This document shows positions 32,992 to 40,631 of a DNA stretch of 56,066 nucleotides, piece after piece. The notes below the pieces were generated by a model, which made no database searches, had not been told where the DNA came from, and saw only the letters and a list, made by a program, of their open reading frames with translations. Each line of letters starts with the position of its first letter. The stretch's first letter is position 1. A program made the position numbers and the translations under genes. The DNA comes from Fimbriiglobus sp. (GTDB lineage: Bacteria > Planctomycetota > Planctomycetia > Gemmatales > Gemmataceae): positions 1-56,066 of the forward strand of contig JALHQU010000025.1 in the NCBI GenBank assembly GCA_022841795.1, read 5' to 3'.

Positions 32992-34356
32992 TTAGTGTGC
33001 GGCCATCGCCAGCGGCTTGGCGTGTTTGCTCTTCGTGCCGGTGCGGATGGCGTCCTCGAATTCCTTACGGAATTTGCGGATGGCCGTCTTCACCGGCCAG
33101 CCGGCCCCGTCGCTCAGCCCGCAGATGGTGGTACCGGGGATGATGCCGATGCGGTCGGCCACGTCCACCAGCACGTCCAGGTCTTCCGTGCGTCCCTGCC
33201 CGCGGCGGAGGCGGTCGGTGATTTTCAGCATCCACCCGGTGCCCTCGCGGCACGGGGTACACTGCCCGCAGCTCTCGTGGCTGAAGAACTGGCAGACGTT
33301 GTGCAGCACGTCCACCATGCTGGTCTGGTCGTCGATGACGGTGACGGCGGCGGTGCCCAGGCCGAGGCAGCCGACCTTGCCGGGGCCGTTGAAGTCGAGC
33401 GGGATGTCGTACTCGGTCTTGCCGTCCTCGCCCTTGAGCGGGGCGGTGCAATCGAGGAACCCCATGCTCAGCCCACCGGGGTTCACGCTCTTCGCCTTGC
33501 GGCCCTTCCACACCCCGCCGCCGTGCTTCTCCACCAGATCGCGGCAGGTGATGCCCATCGGCACCTCCACGCAGATCGGCTTCTCGACGTGCCCGGCCAG
33601 GGTGTACAGCTTCGGCCCGTAACTGCCGGCGTCGCGGGGGTTCTTCGGGTCGGGCGGCACGCCCATGCTCTTGAACCAGTCGATCCCCCGCCGCACGATC
33701 TGCGTGACGCACGCCATCGTCTCGACGTTGTTCACGATGGTCGGCTTGCGGAACGCCCCCTCGACGGCGGGGAAGGGGGGCTTGATCCGCGGCCACGCCC
33801 GCTTCCCTTCCAAACTTTCGATCAGCCCGGTCTCCTCGCCGCAGATGTACGCCCCGGCCCCGCGGTGCAAGAAAATGTCGAGGTCGAACCCCTTGCCGAA
33901 GATGTTCTTGCCGAGGATGCCGGCGGCGTAGCACTCGTCGATGGCCGCTTGCAGGGTGCGGTAGGCGTCGCCGTACTCGTAGCGGATGTAGAAGTACGCC
34001 CGGTTCGACTTGATGGCGTAGCACGAAAGCATGATGCCTTCGAGCACCTGATGCGGATCCTTCTCCATCAGGATGCGGTTGTTGTACGTGCACGGTTCCG
34101 ACTCGTCGGCGTTGATGCACAGGTAGATCGGGCCGGGGTGATCCTTCGGCAGGAACGTCCACTTCAACCCGGTGGGGAAGCCGGCCCCGCCGCGTCCCCG
34201 CAGCCCGGAATCCTTCACCTGAGTGACCACGTCTCCCGGCTGCTTGTCCTTCAGCGCCTTCTCAAACGCCGCGTACCCGCCGTCCGCCCGGTAGCCTTCC
34301 AGCTTGGGCGAGTTCGGCTTGTTGACGCGAGCCAACAGTGTGGGTTCAAAGGTCAT
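32992..34356 (-). CDS. nuoF: NADH-quinone oxidoreductase subunit F
   Basis: A 454-residue NADH dehydrogenase flavoprotein. It binds FMN and NADH through GLRGRGGAGFPTGLKW and GAGAYICGEETGLIESLEG, and the N3 [4Fe-4S] cluster through SCGQCTPCREG plus a downstream Cys (TTICGLSDGAG). The ATG at 34356 overlaps the nuoE stop by four bases. With nuoE and nuoG it forms the complete NADH input module, so this complex I uses NADH directly. Confidence 0.96.
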   Translation of the reverse strand: MTFEPTLLARVNKPNSPKLEGYRADGGYAAFEKALKDKQPGDVVTQVKDSGLRGRGGAGFPTGLKWTFLPKDHPGPIYLCINADESEPCTYNNRILMEKDPHQVLEGIMLSCYAIKSNRAYFYIRYEYGDAYRTLQAAIDECYAAGILGKNIFGKGFDLDIFLHRGAGAYICGEETGLIESLEGKRAWPRIKPPFPAVEGAFRKPTIVNNVETMACVTQIVRRGIDWFKSMGVPPDPKNPRDAGSYGPKLYTLAGHVEKPICVEVPMGITCRDLVEKHGGGVWKGRKAKSVNPGGLSMGFLDCTAPLKGEDGKTEYDIPLDFNGPGKVGCLGLGTAAVTVIDDQTSMVDVLHNVCQFFSHESCGQCTPCREGTGWMLKITDRLRRGQGRTEDLDVLVDVADRIGIIPGTTICGLSDGAGWPVKTAIRKFRKEFEDAIRTGTKSKHAKPLAMAAH

Positions 34357-34832
34357 CGTTGCAACTCCGCGATCAACGAATCGGCCTTCTCGGTGGTCAC
34401 GTCCATCACTTGCACGTCGTCCCGCAGGCAGGCCGGGGCGCCGTCGCACGCCCCGATGCACTCGGCGAACTCGAGCGTGATCTTGCCGTCCGCGGTCGTC
34501 TGCCCGCACTTCACCCCGAGCTTGTGTTCGCAGTGGTCTTGCAGTTCGTAAGCCCCGCGGAGCATGCACGCCAGCCCGCGGCACACCCACAGCCGTGTCT
34601 TCCCCAGCTTGTCCCCGTCGTGCTTGAAGAACTCGTAGAAGGTCATCGTGTCGTGGACTTCGGACGGGTGCAGGTCCAGAAGCCCGGCGATCTCGACGAT
34701 CGCCTCGTTCGACACCGTGCGGTACTCGTCGTGGACGAGGTGCAGCGCCGGCAGCGTCACCGCCTGCTTGCTCGGATACCGGGGCAGCAGCGCCGTGATG
34801 CGGCTGCGGATGTCGTCGCTAAGCACGCTCAT
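34353..34832 (-). CDS. nuoE: NADH-quinone oxidoreductase subunit E
   Basis: A 159-residue thioredoxin-like [2Fe-2S] subunit. The ligands fit the family: CRGLAC and, later, CIGACDGAP. An N-terminal helical region (LHLVHDEYRTVSNEAIVEIA) is typical. The ATG at 34832 overlaps the nuoD stop by four bases, and the stop overlaps the nuoF start by four. Confidence 0.95.
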   Translation of the reverse strand: MSVLSDDIRSRITALLPRYPSKQAVTLPALHLVHDEYRTVSNEAIVEIAGLLDLHPSEVHDTMTFYEFFKHDGDKLGKTRLWVCRGLACMLRGAYELQDHCEHKLGVKCGQTTADGKITLEFAECIGACDGAPACLRDDVQVMDVTTEKADSLIAELQR

Positions 34833-36055
34833 CGGTCCAGCTCCGCCGCGATGATGTTCAGACTTCCCAGCACCGCCGGCACGTCCGAGATCTGGTGCCC
34901 TTCCATTAACATCGGGAACAGGCTGAAGTGGATGAACGACGGCGGGCGGGTCCGCGCCCGCCACGGCTTGCCGCTGCCGTCGGCCACCACGTAGAACCCG
35001 AGTTCGCCGTTCGCCGTCTCGTTCGCCCCGTACACCTCGTTCACCGGCGTCTCCCACCGCCGGTTCCACATGAACAGCTCGAAGTGCTGGATCAGCCCCT
35101 CGATGCTGCGGTAGGTGGCCGTCTTGTCCGGGATGGAGATCTTGCCCTCCACGTCCACGTTCACCGGCCCGCTCGGGATGTTTTCCACCGCCGCGGCGAT
35201 GATCTTCATCGACTCGGCCATCTCGCCCATGCGGACGAGGTACCGGGCGAGGCAGTCCCCGCCCTTGCTCGCCACCACCTTGAACGAGTCTTGCAGGTCC
35301 GGGTACGCCAGATACGGCTCGTCCTTCCGCAGGTCGCGGACCACCCCGGACGCGCGGGCCACCGGGCCGGTGACGCTGCGGTTGATCGCCTCCTCCCGCG
35401 ACAGCACGCCGACGCCCTGAATGCGGTCGAGGAAGATCTTGTTCCGGTTGAGCAGACGGGCGATGTCGGCGTGCGCCTTCTGGAACTTGGGGACGAACGC
35501 CCGCACCTTGTCCACCACGTCGTCGGTGATGTCGTTCATCATCCCGCCGACGCGGACGTAGCTCGGGTGGAACCGCTGCCCGCTCGCGCTCTCGATGATG
35601 TCGTAGATGCCTTCCCGCTCGTTGAAGGCGTACAGGAAGGCGGTCAGCCCGCCGAGGTCGAGGGCGGACGCGCCGACGGCCAGCAGGTGGTCGGAGATGC
35701 GGGCGAGTTCGGCCAGGATGGTGCGGAGGTACTTGCACCGCGGGGTGATTTCCAGGCCGAGCAGCTTCTCCACCGCCGTCATCCAGGCGATCTCGTTCGC
35801 CAGCGGGGAGATGTAGTTCATCCGGTCGACGACGGTCACGTACTGGTTGTAGTCGAGGTCCTCGCCCAGCTTCTCGAACCCGCTGTGCAGGTAGCCGATG
35901 TCCGGCTGGGCCTTGACGATCGTCTCGCCGTCCAGCGTGAGGATCAGCCGCAGGGTGGTGTGCGTGGCCGGGTGCTGCGGGCCGAAGTTGAGGGTGTACA
36001 GGTACTCCGAGTCGGTGCTCGTGTCGGCCGGCGGGTCGAGCAAATCGAGGGGCAT
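34829..36055 (-). CDS. nuoD: NADH-quinone oxidoreductase subunit D
   Basis: A 408-residue 49-kDa-type subunit derived from NiFe hydrogenase, part of the quinone-binding pocket. Motifs are FGPQHPATHTTLRLIL, DIGYLHSGFEKLGE, YNQYVTVVDRMNY and the C-terminal PSFIHFSLFPMLMEGHQISD ending. ATG at 36055 with GGGAG eight bases upstream. It is separated from nuoC by a 25-bp inverted repeat. Confidence 0.96.
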   Translation of the reverse strand: MPLDLLDPPADTSTDSEYLYTLNFGPQHPATHTTLRLILTLDGETIVKAQPDIGYLHSGFEKLGEDLDYNQYVTVVDRMNYISPLANEIAWMTAVEKLLGLEITPRCKYLRTILAELARISDHLLAVGASALDLGGLTAFLYAFNEREGIYDIIESASGQRFHPSYVRVGGMMNDITDDVVDKVRAFVPKFQKAHADIARLLNRNKIFLDRIQGVGVLSREEAINRSVTGPVARASGVVRDLRKDEPYLAYPDLQDSFKVVASKGGDCLARYLVRMGEMAESMKIIAAAVENIPSGPVNVDVEGKISIPDKTATYRSIEGLIQHFELFMWNRRWETPVNEVYGANETANGELGFYVVADGSGKPWRARTRPPSFIHFSLFPMLMEGHQISDVPAVLGSLNIIAAELDR

Positions 36056-36067
36056 CGCCGCACTCCC

Positions 36068-36142
36068 TGTTAGCCCGACGCGCCAGCGAGGGGCAAACAA
36101 CATCCCATCGGCCAGCTTCCCTCGCTGGCGCGTCGGGCTAAC
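36068..36142 (-). repeat. 25-bp inverted repeat (family 2, copy A)
   Basis: Perfect arms 36068-36092 and 36118-36142 (GTTAGCCCGACGCGCCAGCG plus AGGGG), 25-base loop. It lies between nuoC and nuoD, and one arm contains the nuoC stop codon. A second copy with the same arms is at 40519-40596, with an unrelated loop. Confidence 0.88.
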
Positions 36143-36632
36143 TCTCGGCCCGCGTGATCACCGGCAGGTTGTGCCGCTCGCCGTACCCCCGCAGCGGGTA
36201 GTCCTTCCGCAGCGGGTGCCCCTCGAACGCCTCCGGCATCAGGATCCGCCGCAGGTCCGGGTGGCCGGCGAACCGCACCCCGTACAGGTCGAACACCTCC
36301 CGCTCCATCCAGTCGGCGCCCTTCCACAGGTCGTACACGGTCGGCAGTTCCGGGTCCGGGTCGTTCACGAACGTCTTGACGAACACCCGGTCGCCGGTGG
36401 CGGTGTTGGTCAGCGAGTACACGACGGCGTAGCGGTCGGTGGCGTCCGGGTAGCCGAGGTAGTCAATGCCGGCGAGGTCGCACAGCATGTCGAACCCGCA
36501 CTGCTCCTTCAGATACGTCAGCGCCTCGTGGACCTTGTCGGCCGGCACCGTCGCCCGCTTGTTATCGCGGAACTCGGACGCCACGATCACGTCGCCGAAG
36601 ATGGTCTGCAGGTTCTTGACGGCGGACGACAT
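36138..36632 (-). CDS. nuoC: NADH-quinone oxidoreductase subunit C
   Basis: A 164-residue 30-kDa-type subunit of the peripheral arm. It has the FDMLCDLAGIDYLGYP region and the conserved WMEREVFDLYGVRFAGHPDL then RRILMP and HPLRKDYPL signature. The ATG at 36632 overlaps the nuoB stop by one base (TGATG). It ends in a TAG inside a dispersed inverted repeat. Confidence 0.96.
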   Translation of the reverse strand: MSSAVKNLQTIFGDVIVASEFRDNKRATVPADKVHEALTYLKEQCGFDMLCDLAGIDYLGYPDATDRYAVVYSLTNTATGDRVFVKTFVNDPDPELPTVYDLWKGADWMEREVFDLYGVRFAGHPDLRRILMPEAFEGHPLRKDYPLRGYGERHNLPVITRAES

Positions 36633-37243
36633 CAGTGGCCCCCCACCATTGGTAGGCCACGGGTCCGGCGGCCGGTGGCGTAGTTGCCCGGCGCGACCAC
36701 CAGTTCCGCCGGCCCGAGTTCGTTCGCCAGCGGGGCCGGGCCTTCGTAGGCGGTGCGGGAATCGAACTCGCGGGCGTTGACGGTGCCCGTCTTCATCACC
36801 TTCTCTTGCAGGTCCAACACGGCGCGGATGAGTTGCTCCGGCCGCGGCGGGCAGCCGGGCACGTACACGTCCACCGGGATGAAGCGGTCGATGCCCTGCA
36901 CCACGGCGTAGGTGTCGAACACCCCGCCGCTGCTGGCGCACGCGCCCATGCTGATGCACCACTTCGGTTCGGGCATCTGGAGCCAGATCCGCTGCATCAC
37001 CGGCACCATCTTCATCACCACCCGGCCGGCGACGATCATCACGTCGCACTGCCGCGGGGTGAACCGCATGGCCTCGGCGCCGAACCGGGCGATGTCGTAC
37101 CGGCTGCTGGCCGTCGCCATCAGCTCGATGCCGCAGCAGGCGGTGGCGAACGGCATCGGCCACAGGCTGTGCTTGCGGGCCAGGTTGGCCAGGTAGTCCA
37201 GCTTGGTCACCAGGAAGTCGGGCAGCAGGTTGGTCAGCGCCAC
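36632..37243 (-). CDS. nuoB: NADH-quinone oxidoreductase subunit B
   Basis: A 203-residue subunit that holds cluster N2 next to the quinone site. Cluster ligands are visible in [12 protein letters not shown] (adjacent cysteines), [10 protein letters not shown] and [11 protein letters not shown]. The start is GTG at 37243, overlapping the nuoA 3' end by ten bases. A longer open frame upstream is out of frame with nuoA and is not real. Confidence 0.96.
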   Translation of the reverse strand: MALTNLLPDFLVTKLDYLANLARKHSLWPMPFATACCGIELMATASSRYDIARFGAEAMRFTPRQCDVMIVAGRVVMKMVPVMQRIWLQMPEPKWCISMGACASSGGVFDTYAVVQGIDRFIPVDVYVPGCPPRPEQLIRAVLDLQEKVMKTGTVNAREFDSRTAYEGPAPLANELGPAELVVAPGNYATGRRTRGLPMVGGH

Positions 37244-37674
37244 TGGAACACCCCTTTCCGCCAGGCGTACACGTAGGCGATGCCGAGGGTGGCGAGGAAG
37301 ATCAGGATTTCGACGAACACCAGCGGGCCGAACGCCGCCCGCCAGGTGGGGTCGCCGCCGTCCGCGTAGGCGATCACCGCCCACGGGTACAGGAACAGCA
37401 ATTCCACGTCGAACACCAGAAACAGGATGGCGATCAGGTAGAACTTGACGTCGAACTGCATCCGCGACGAGCCGATCGGGTCCACCCCGGACTCGTACGG
37501 CATGGTCTTCACCCGCGTCGGCTTCCACGGCTTGAGGATCGGCAGGTGAGTGGCGAACAGGGTGGCGCCGGCGAGGGCGAACACCACCCCGGCGTACACC
37601 AGCGCGGGGTAGTACGCCTGCAGGTCGAACGCCGGTTCCAGCCCGGCGGGCGTGAGGACGGGGTCGGGGACCAT
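37234..37674 (-). CDS. nuoA: NADH-quinone oxidoreductase subunit A
   Basis: A 146-residue three-helix membrane subunit, first of the operon. It has the signature [20 protein letters not shown] followed by [23 protein letters not shown] at 37674 (MVPDPVL); an upstream in-frame extension would run through the palindrome region and is rejected. A CRP-like palindrome is centred 37 bases upstream of the start codon. Confidence 0.95.
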   Translation of the reverse strand: MVPDPVLTPAGLEPAFDLQAYYPALVYAGVVFALAGATLFATHLPILKPWKPTRVKTMPYESGVDPIGSSRMQFDVKFYLIAILFLVFDVELLFLYPWAVIAYADGGDPTWRAAFGPLVFVEILIFLATLGIAYVYAWRKGVFQWR

Positions 37675-37702
37675 GCGTGCCGGTTCCGAACGAGCCGGCC
37701 GG

Positions 37703-37720
37703 TTGTGAAAAAATTCACAA
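37703..37720 (-). promoter_or_regulatory. CRP/FNR-like palindrome before nuoA
   Basis: The 18-base sequence TTGTGAAAAAATTCACAA contains TGTGA-N6-TCACA, the classical half-sites and spacing for CRP/FNR-family regulators. It is centred at about 37711, 37 bases upstream of the nuoA ATG. It is flanked by GC-rich complementary bases (GGCCGG/CCGGCC), so an RNA hairpin is the alternative reading. Confidence 0.5.
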
Positions 37721-37727
37721 GCCCGGC

Positions 37728-37757
37728 CAAAAACAAACCTCGACAAGCCGTCGAGGT
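37728..37757 (-). terminator. Terminator-like hairpin upstream of nuoA, - strand
   Basis: On the - strand ACCTCGAC pairs with GTCGAGGT (37750-37757 with 37737-37744, 5-base loop) and is followed at once by TTTGTTTTT. This is a good intrinsic terminator reading toward nuoA. No gene ends here on this strand, so it may be a leader attenuator or may end an unannotated RNA. Confidence 0.6.
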
Positions 37758-37844
37758 CCGACCACCCTATTCCACAGTCTTATGACCGCAGGCGGGGAAG
37801 CGTCCACAACATCCGGCCGGAACCGGGCCGATTCGGAGGCGAAC

Positions 37845-38261
37845 ATGTCGGTCGAACTGGTCACGCCGGAGAACGTCACCCTGGAACTCATCCGCGACGT
37901 GTACGAGGCGGCGCTGATGGACGCCAGCATCGACGAGGAGAACGGGTTCGTCATCCTGGACGACGAGATCGTCGCGCGGGCGAAGCTGTCCGACAGCAAG
38001 GAGCGGCTGCAACTCATCGCCTTCTACAAGGTGCGGGAGGACGCCGACCGCACCGACCGGCTGGAGTTGGTGAACCGCATCAACGACCAGTTCGTGCTCG
38101 TGCGGGCGGCGGTCGGCGACGAGGACGAGCTGTGGATCGACTACGGGCTGGTGCTGAAGGGCGGGGCGACGCGGAAGCAGATCGCCCACGCCACCCGCAT
38201 GTTCCTGAAGGTGGCCGAGATGGCGGTGAAGGACTGCGACGACGACGGCATCGTCACATGA
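37845..38261 (+). CDS. YbjN-domain protein
   Basis: A 138-residue protein of the YbjN family (LELIRDVYEAALMDASIDEE, then ARAKLSDSKERLQLIAFYKV and LVLKGGATRKQIAHATRMFL). YbjN-like proteins are small chaperone-like or sensory folds of uncertain function, often near stress genes. The ATG at 37845 has GGAGG seven bases before it. It diverges from nuoA and may share the regulatory region. Confidence 0.72.
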   Translation: MSVELVTPENVTLELIRDVYEAALMDASIDEENGFVILDDEIVARAKLSDSKERLQLIAFYKVREDADRTDRLELVNRINDQFVLVRAAVGDEDELWIDYGLVLKGGATRKQIAHATRMFLKVAEMAVKDCDDDGIVT

Positions 38262-38264
38262 CGG

Positions 38265-38687
38265 TTACGTCGCGCCGCCCACCCGCTTACGGGCCAGCCC
38301 TTCCTGATGCACCCGGCGGGCTTCGTTGCGCTTTTCCCGCACGCGGCGACGGCAGGTCCGACAGCGGGTGGCCGTCGTGAACACATACCCCTTGGCGACC
38401 TCGTACCACCACTTCTGCTGGGTCGCGGTCCAGACTTCCGCCTTTCCGCACTCCGCACAGGCGAACGGCTGATCGACGTAGTACCCGCGGGTGACGAAAT
38501 CGGGTTCGCTATAGCTTCCGTGAGGGGCGAGGGCGGCCCGGTTGACGTCGATACCCGCAGCGGCAAGACGCGCAGCCTCGGCCTCTGCCTCCGCACGCGC
38601 CTTCGCACGGGCTTCGGCCGCAGCTTTGGCTGCGCGAGCTTCTTTCTTGGAGTCGAGTTCCGCTCGCCGCTGCTTGCCGCTTTTCAT
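38265..38687 (-). CDS. Zinc-ribbon protein
   Basis: A 140-residue basic protein. The N-terminal half is an Ala/Arg/Glu-rich helix, probably a coiled coil (KKEARAAKAAAEARAKARAE). The C-terminal half is a probable zinc ribbon with CAEC and CRTC and the typical KWWYEVAKGYVFTTATRCR. The function is unknown. The ATG at 38687 is preferred because of the GAGGG site; in-frame GTG at 38726 lies inside a repeat. It converges with the YbjN gene, with 3 bases between the stops. Confidence 0.7.
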   Translation of the reverse strand: MKSGKQRRAELDSKKEARAAKAAAEARAKARAEAEAEAARLAAAGIDVNRAALAPHGSYSEPDFVTRGYYVDQPFACAECGKAEVWTATQQKWWYEVAKGYVFTTATRCRTCRRRVREKRNEARRVHQEGLARKRVGGAT

Positions 38688-38711
38688 CGGCCCATCCCTC
38701 GGCATCGAGTC

Positions 38712-38777
38712 GGTGTTGGAGTTCACGCTTCAGCGTGAGTGGTGCGAAACTCACGCTGAAGCGTGAACTCCAACACC
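38712..38777 (+). repeat. 29-bp inverted repeat between two - strand genes
   Basis: Perfect arms 38712-38740 and 38749-38777, loop of eight bases. Each arm itself folds (TCACGCTTCAGCGTGA is a nested hairpin), giving a cruciform-like element. One arm supplies the stop codon of the gene at 38751-39107. Confidence 0.85.
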
Positions 38778-39107
38778 CGCCAACAGCCCTCGGTCGTAAC
38801 CCCAACGCACCCAGGCGTCGGCCATCTGTCGCACCTTCCCGCGGGCTTCGGGCGGAATGGGGTCCTCGCCGGTCAGGTGTTCCAGCGCCCAGAACCAGAA
38901 ATCCGGCTTACGCTCCAGGTCTTCCAGGATCAGCCCCACCACCCCAGGCCCCATCCCGATGATCCTCTGGTACTGAGGTAACATCGCCATCTGCATCGAG
39001 TTCGACAGGTGGGCGGACTGCTGCCGCCACTCGGCCGCGAGGCGGCGGAATTCGTCGGCCATCTGCTCGGGAGTGCGAGCAGGCAGGGTGGATTGAGTCG
39101 CAGGCAT
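38751..39107 (-). CDS. Conserved hypothetical protein, end formed by a repeat
   Basis: A 118-residue soluble, mostly helical protein (EFRRLAAEWRQQSAHLSNSM, then FWFWALEHLTGEDPIPPEA and MADAWVRWG). Small proteins ending in this W/G pattern are common in planctomycetes and cyanobacteria; no function is known to me. The ATG at 39107 has GGAGG upstream. The last residues VGVHASA are translated from the adjacent inverted repeat, so the native C-terminus may be a little shorter. Confidence 0.65.
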   Translation of the reverse strand: MPATQSTLPARTPEQMADEFRRLAAEWRQQSAHLSNSMQMAMLPQYQRIIGMGPGVVGLILEDLERKPDFWFWALEHLTGEDPIPPEARGKVRQMADAWVRWGYDRGLLAGVGVHASA

Positions 39108-39178
39108 GTCGTTCCCTCCGGTGCTTCTGATTGTACACTCTGCTCTGGGCCACTTCACCCCACGCCCGGAACCCTCCC

Positions 39179-40519
39179 ATGAACCGCCGCTCGTTCCTCG
39201 CCGCGTCCGCGGCTGCCTCCGCGACCCCGTTGGTGTTCGCCGGCCAGCCCGCGGAGAAGAAACTCCGCGTCGGGCTGATCGGCTGCGGGTGGTACGGCAA
39301 GTGCGACCTGTGGCGGCTGCTGCAGGTGGCGCCGAACGCCGAGGTCGTGTCCCTGTGCGACGTGGACAAGAAGATGCTGGAGGGGGCCGCCGACATGGCG
39401 AGCCAGAAGCAGGCGAGCAAGAAGAAGCCCCGCATCTACCCGGACTACCGGAAGATGCTGGCGGAGAAGGACCTGGACGTGTGTATGGTGGAGACGCCGG
39501 ACCATTGGCACGCGCTGCCGGCCGTCGCCGCGATGGAAGCCGGCATGGACGTGTGGGTGCAGAAGCCGATCGGCGTGGACGTGATGGAGGGGAAGGCGAT
39601 GCTCGACGCCGCCCGCAAGCACCAGCGGGTGGTGCAGGTGGTGACGCAGCGCCGCAGCACCCCGCACCTGGTCGAAGCCCGCGACAAGGTCATCAAGGAG
39701 GGCAAGCTCGGGAAGATCGGCCTGGTCGAGATCTGCTGCTACTACCACATGCGGAACAACACCAACCCGCCGGACGGCCCGCCGCCGGAGAACCTGGACT
39801 ACGAGATGTGGACCGGCCCGGCCCCGCTGCGGCCGTACAACCGGCTGGTCCACCCGCGGAGTTGGCGGGCGTTCATGGAGTACGGCAACGGCATCGTCGG
39901 CGACATGTGCATCCACATGTACGACATGGTGCGGTGGATGCTCGACCTGGGCTGGCCGACCCGCGTGTCGTCCGCCGGCGGCATCTTCGTGCAGAAGACC
40001 GCCAAGTCGAACATCACCGACACCCAGACCGCCACGTTCGAACACCCGGAGTTCAACGTCGTCTGGAACCACCGCACCTACGGATCCACGCCGGACAAGG
40101 ATTACCCGTGGGCGGCCATCTTCTACGGCGAGAAGGGCACGCTGAAGGCGAGCGTGAACAAGTTCGAGTTCTTCCCGAGCGGGCAAGTGAAGGCGACGAT
40201 CAGCGGCACGGCCCTGATGGAGGAGGACAAGTACCCGGAGGACAAGACGGAGAAGGACCTGGAACGGCACGTCGCGTCGGCCATCCGCCGGCACTGGCTC
40301 GACTTCCTGAAGGCCCGCGACGACCGCAGCAAGCCGGTGGCGGACATCGAGCAGGGGCACATCTCGTCGGCCAGTTGCATCGTGGCGAACGTCAGCCAAC
40401 AGATCGGCCGGACGATCACGTGGGATCCGCAGAAGCACGTCTGCATCGGCGACGCCGAGGCGACCAAGCTGCTGAAGCGGCCGTACCGCGCCCCCTGGAC
40501 CCACCCGGCCGCCGGCTAG
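39179..40519 (+). CDS. Tat-exported Gfo/Idh/MocA oxidoreductase
   Basis: A 446-residue sugar dehydrogenase-like protein. It starts with a twin-arginine signal (MNRRSFLAASAAA) and a Rossmann fold binding NAD(P) (RVGLIGCGWYG). It has the typical central segment with VQKPIGVDVMEGKAM in place of the canonical EKP, and a C-terminal substrate domain with GDMCIHMYDMVRWML. Tat-exported members are abundant in planctomycetes and some act on glycans with a bound cofactor. The sugar substrate is unknown. Confidence 0.85.
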   Translation: MNRRSFLAASAAASATPLVFAGQPAEKKLRVGLIGCGWYGKCDLWRLLQVAPNAEVVSLCDVDKKMLEGAADMASQKQASKKKPRIYPDYRKMLAEKDLDVCMVETPDHWHALPAVAAMEAGMDVWVQKPIGVDVMEGKAMLDAARKHQRVVQVVTQRRSTPHLVEARDKVIKEGKLGKIGLVEICCYYHMRNNTNPPDGPPPENLDYEMWTGPAPLRPYNRLVHPRSWRAFMEYGNGIVGDMCIHMYDMVRWMLDLGWPTRVSSAGGIFVQKTAKSNITDTQTATFEHPEFNVVWNHRTYGSTPDKDYPWAAIFYGEKGTLKASVNKFEFFPSGQVKATISGTALMEEDKYPEDKTEKDLERHVASAIRRHWLDFLKARDDRSKPVADIEQGHISSASCIVANVSQQIGRTITWDPQKHVCIGDAEATKLLKRPYRAPWTHPAAG

Positions 40520-40596
40520 TTAGCCCGACGCGCCAGCGAGGGGCCAACCAGGTTTCGAGTAACGCGGTTTGCCCCTCGCTGGCGCGTCGGGCTAAC
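40519..40596 (+). repeat. 25-bp inverted repeat (family 2, copy B)
   Basis: Perfect arms 40519-40543 and 40572-40596, identical to those at 36068-36142 but with a different loop. It begins at the last base of the Gfo/Idh stop codon. This position, directly at a gene end, matches the first copy. Confidence 0.88.
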
Positions 40597-40631
40597 AAGA
40601 TGAAACCAACCCACCCCACCGAGTACCAGTC

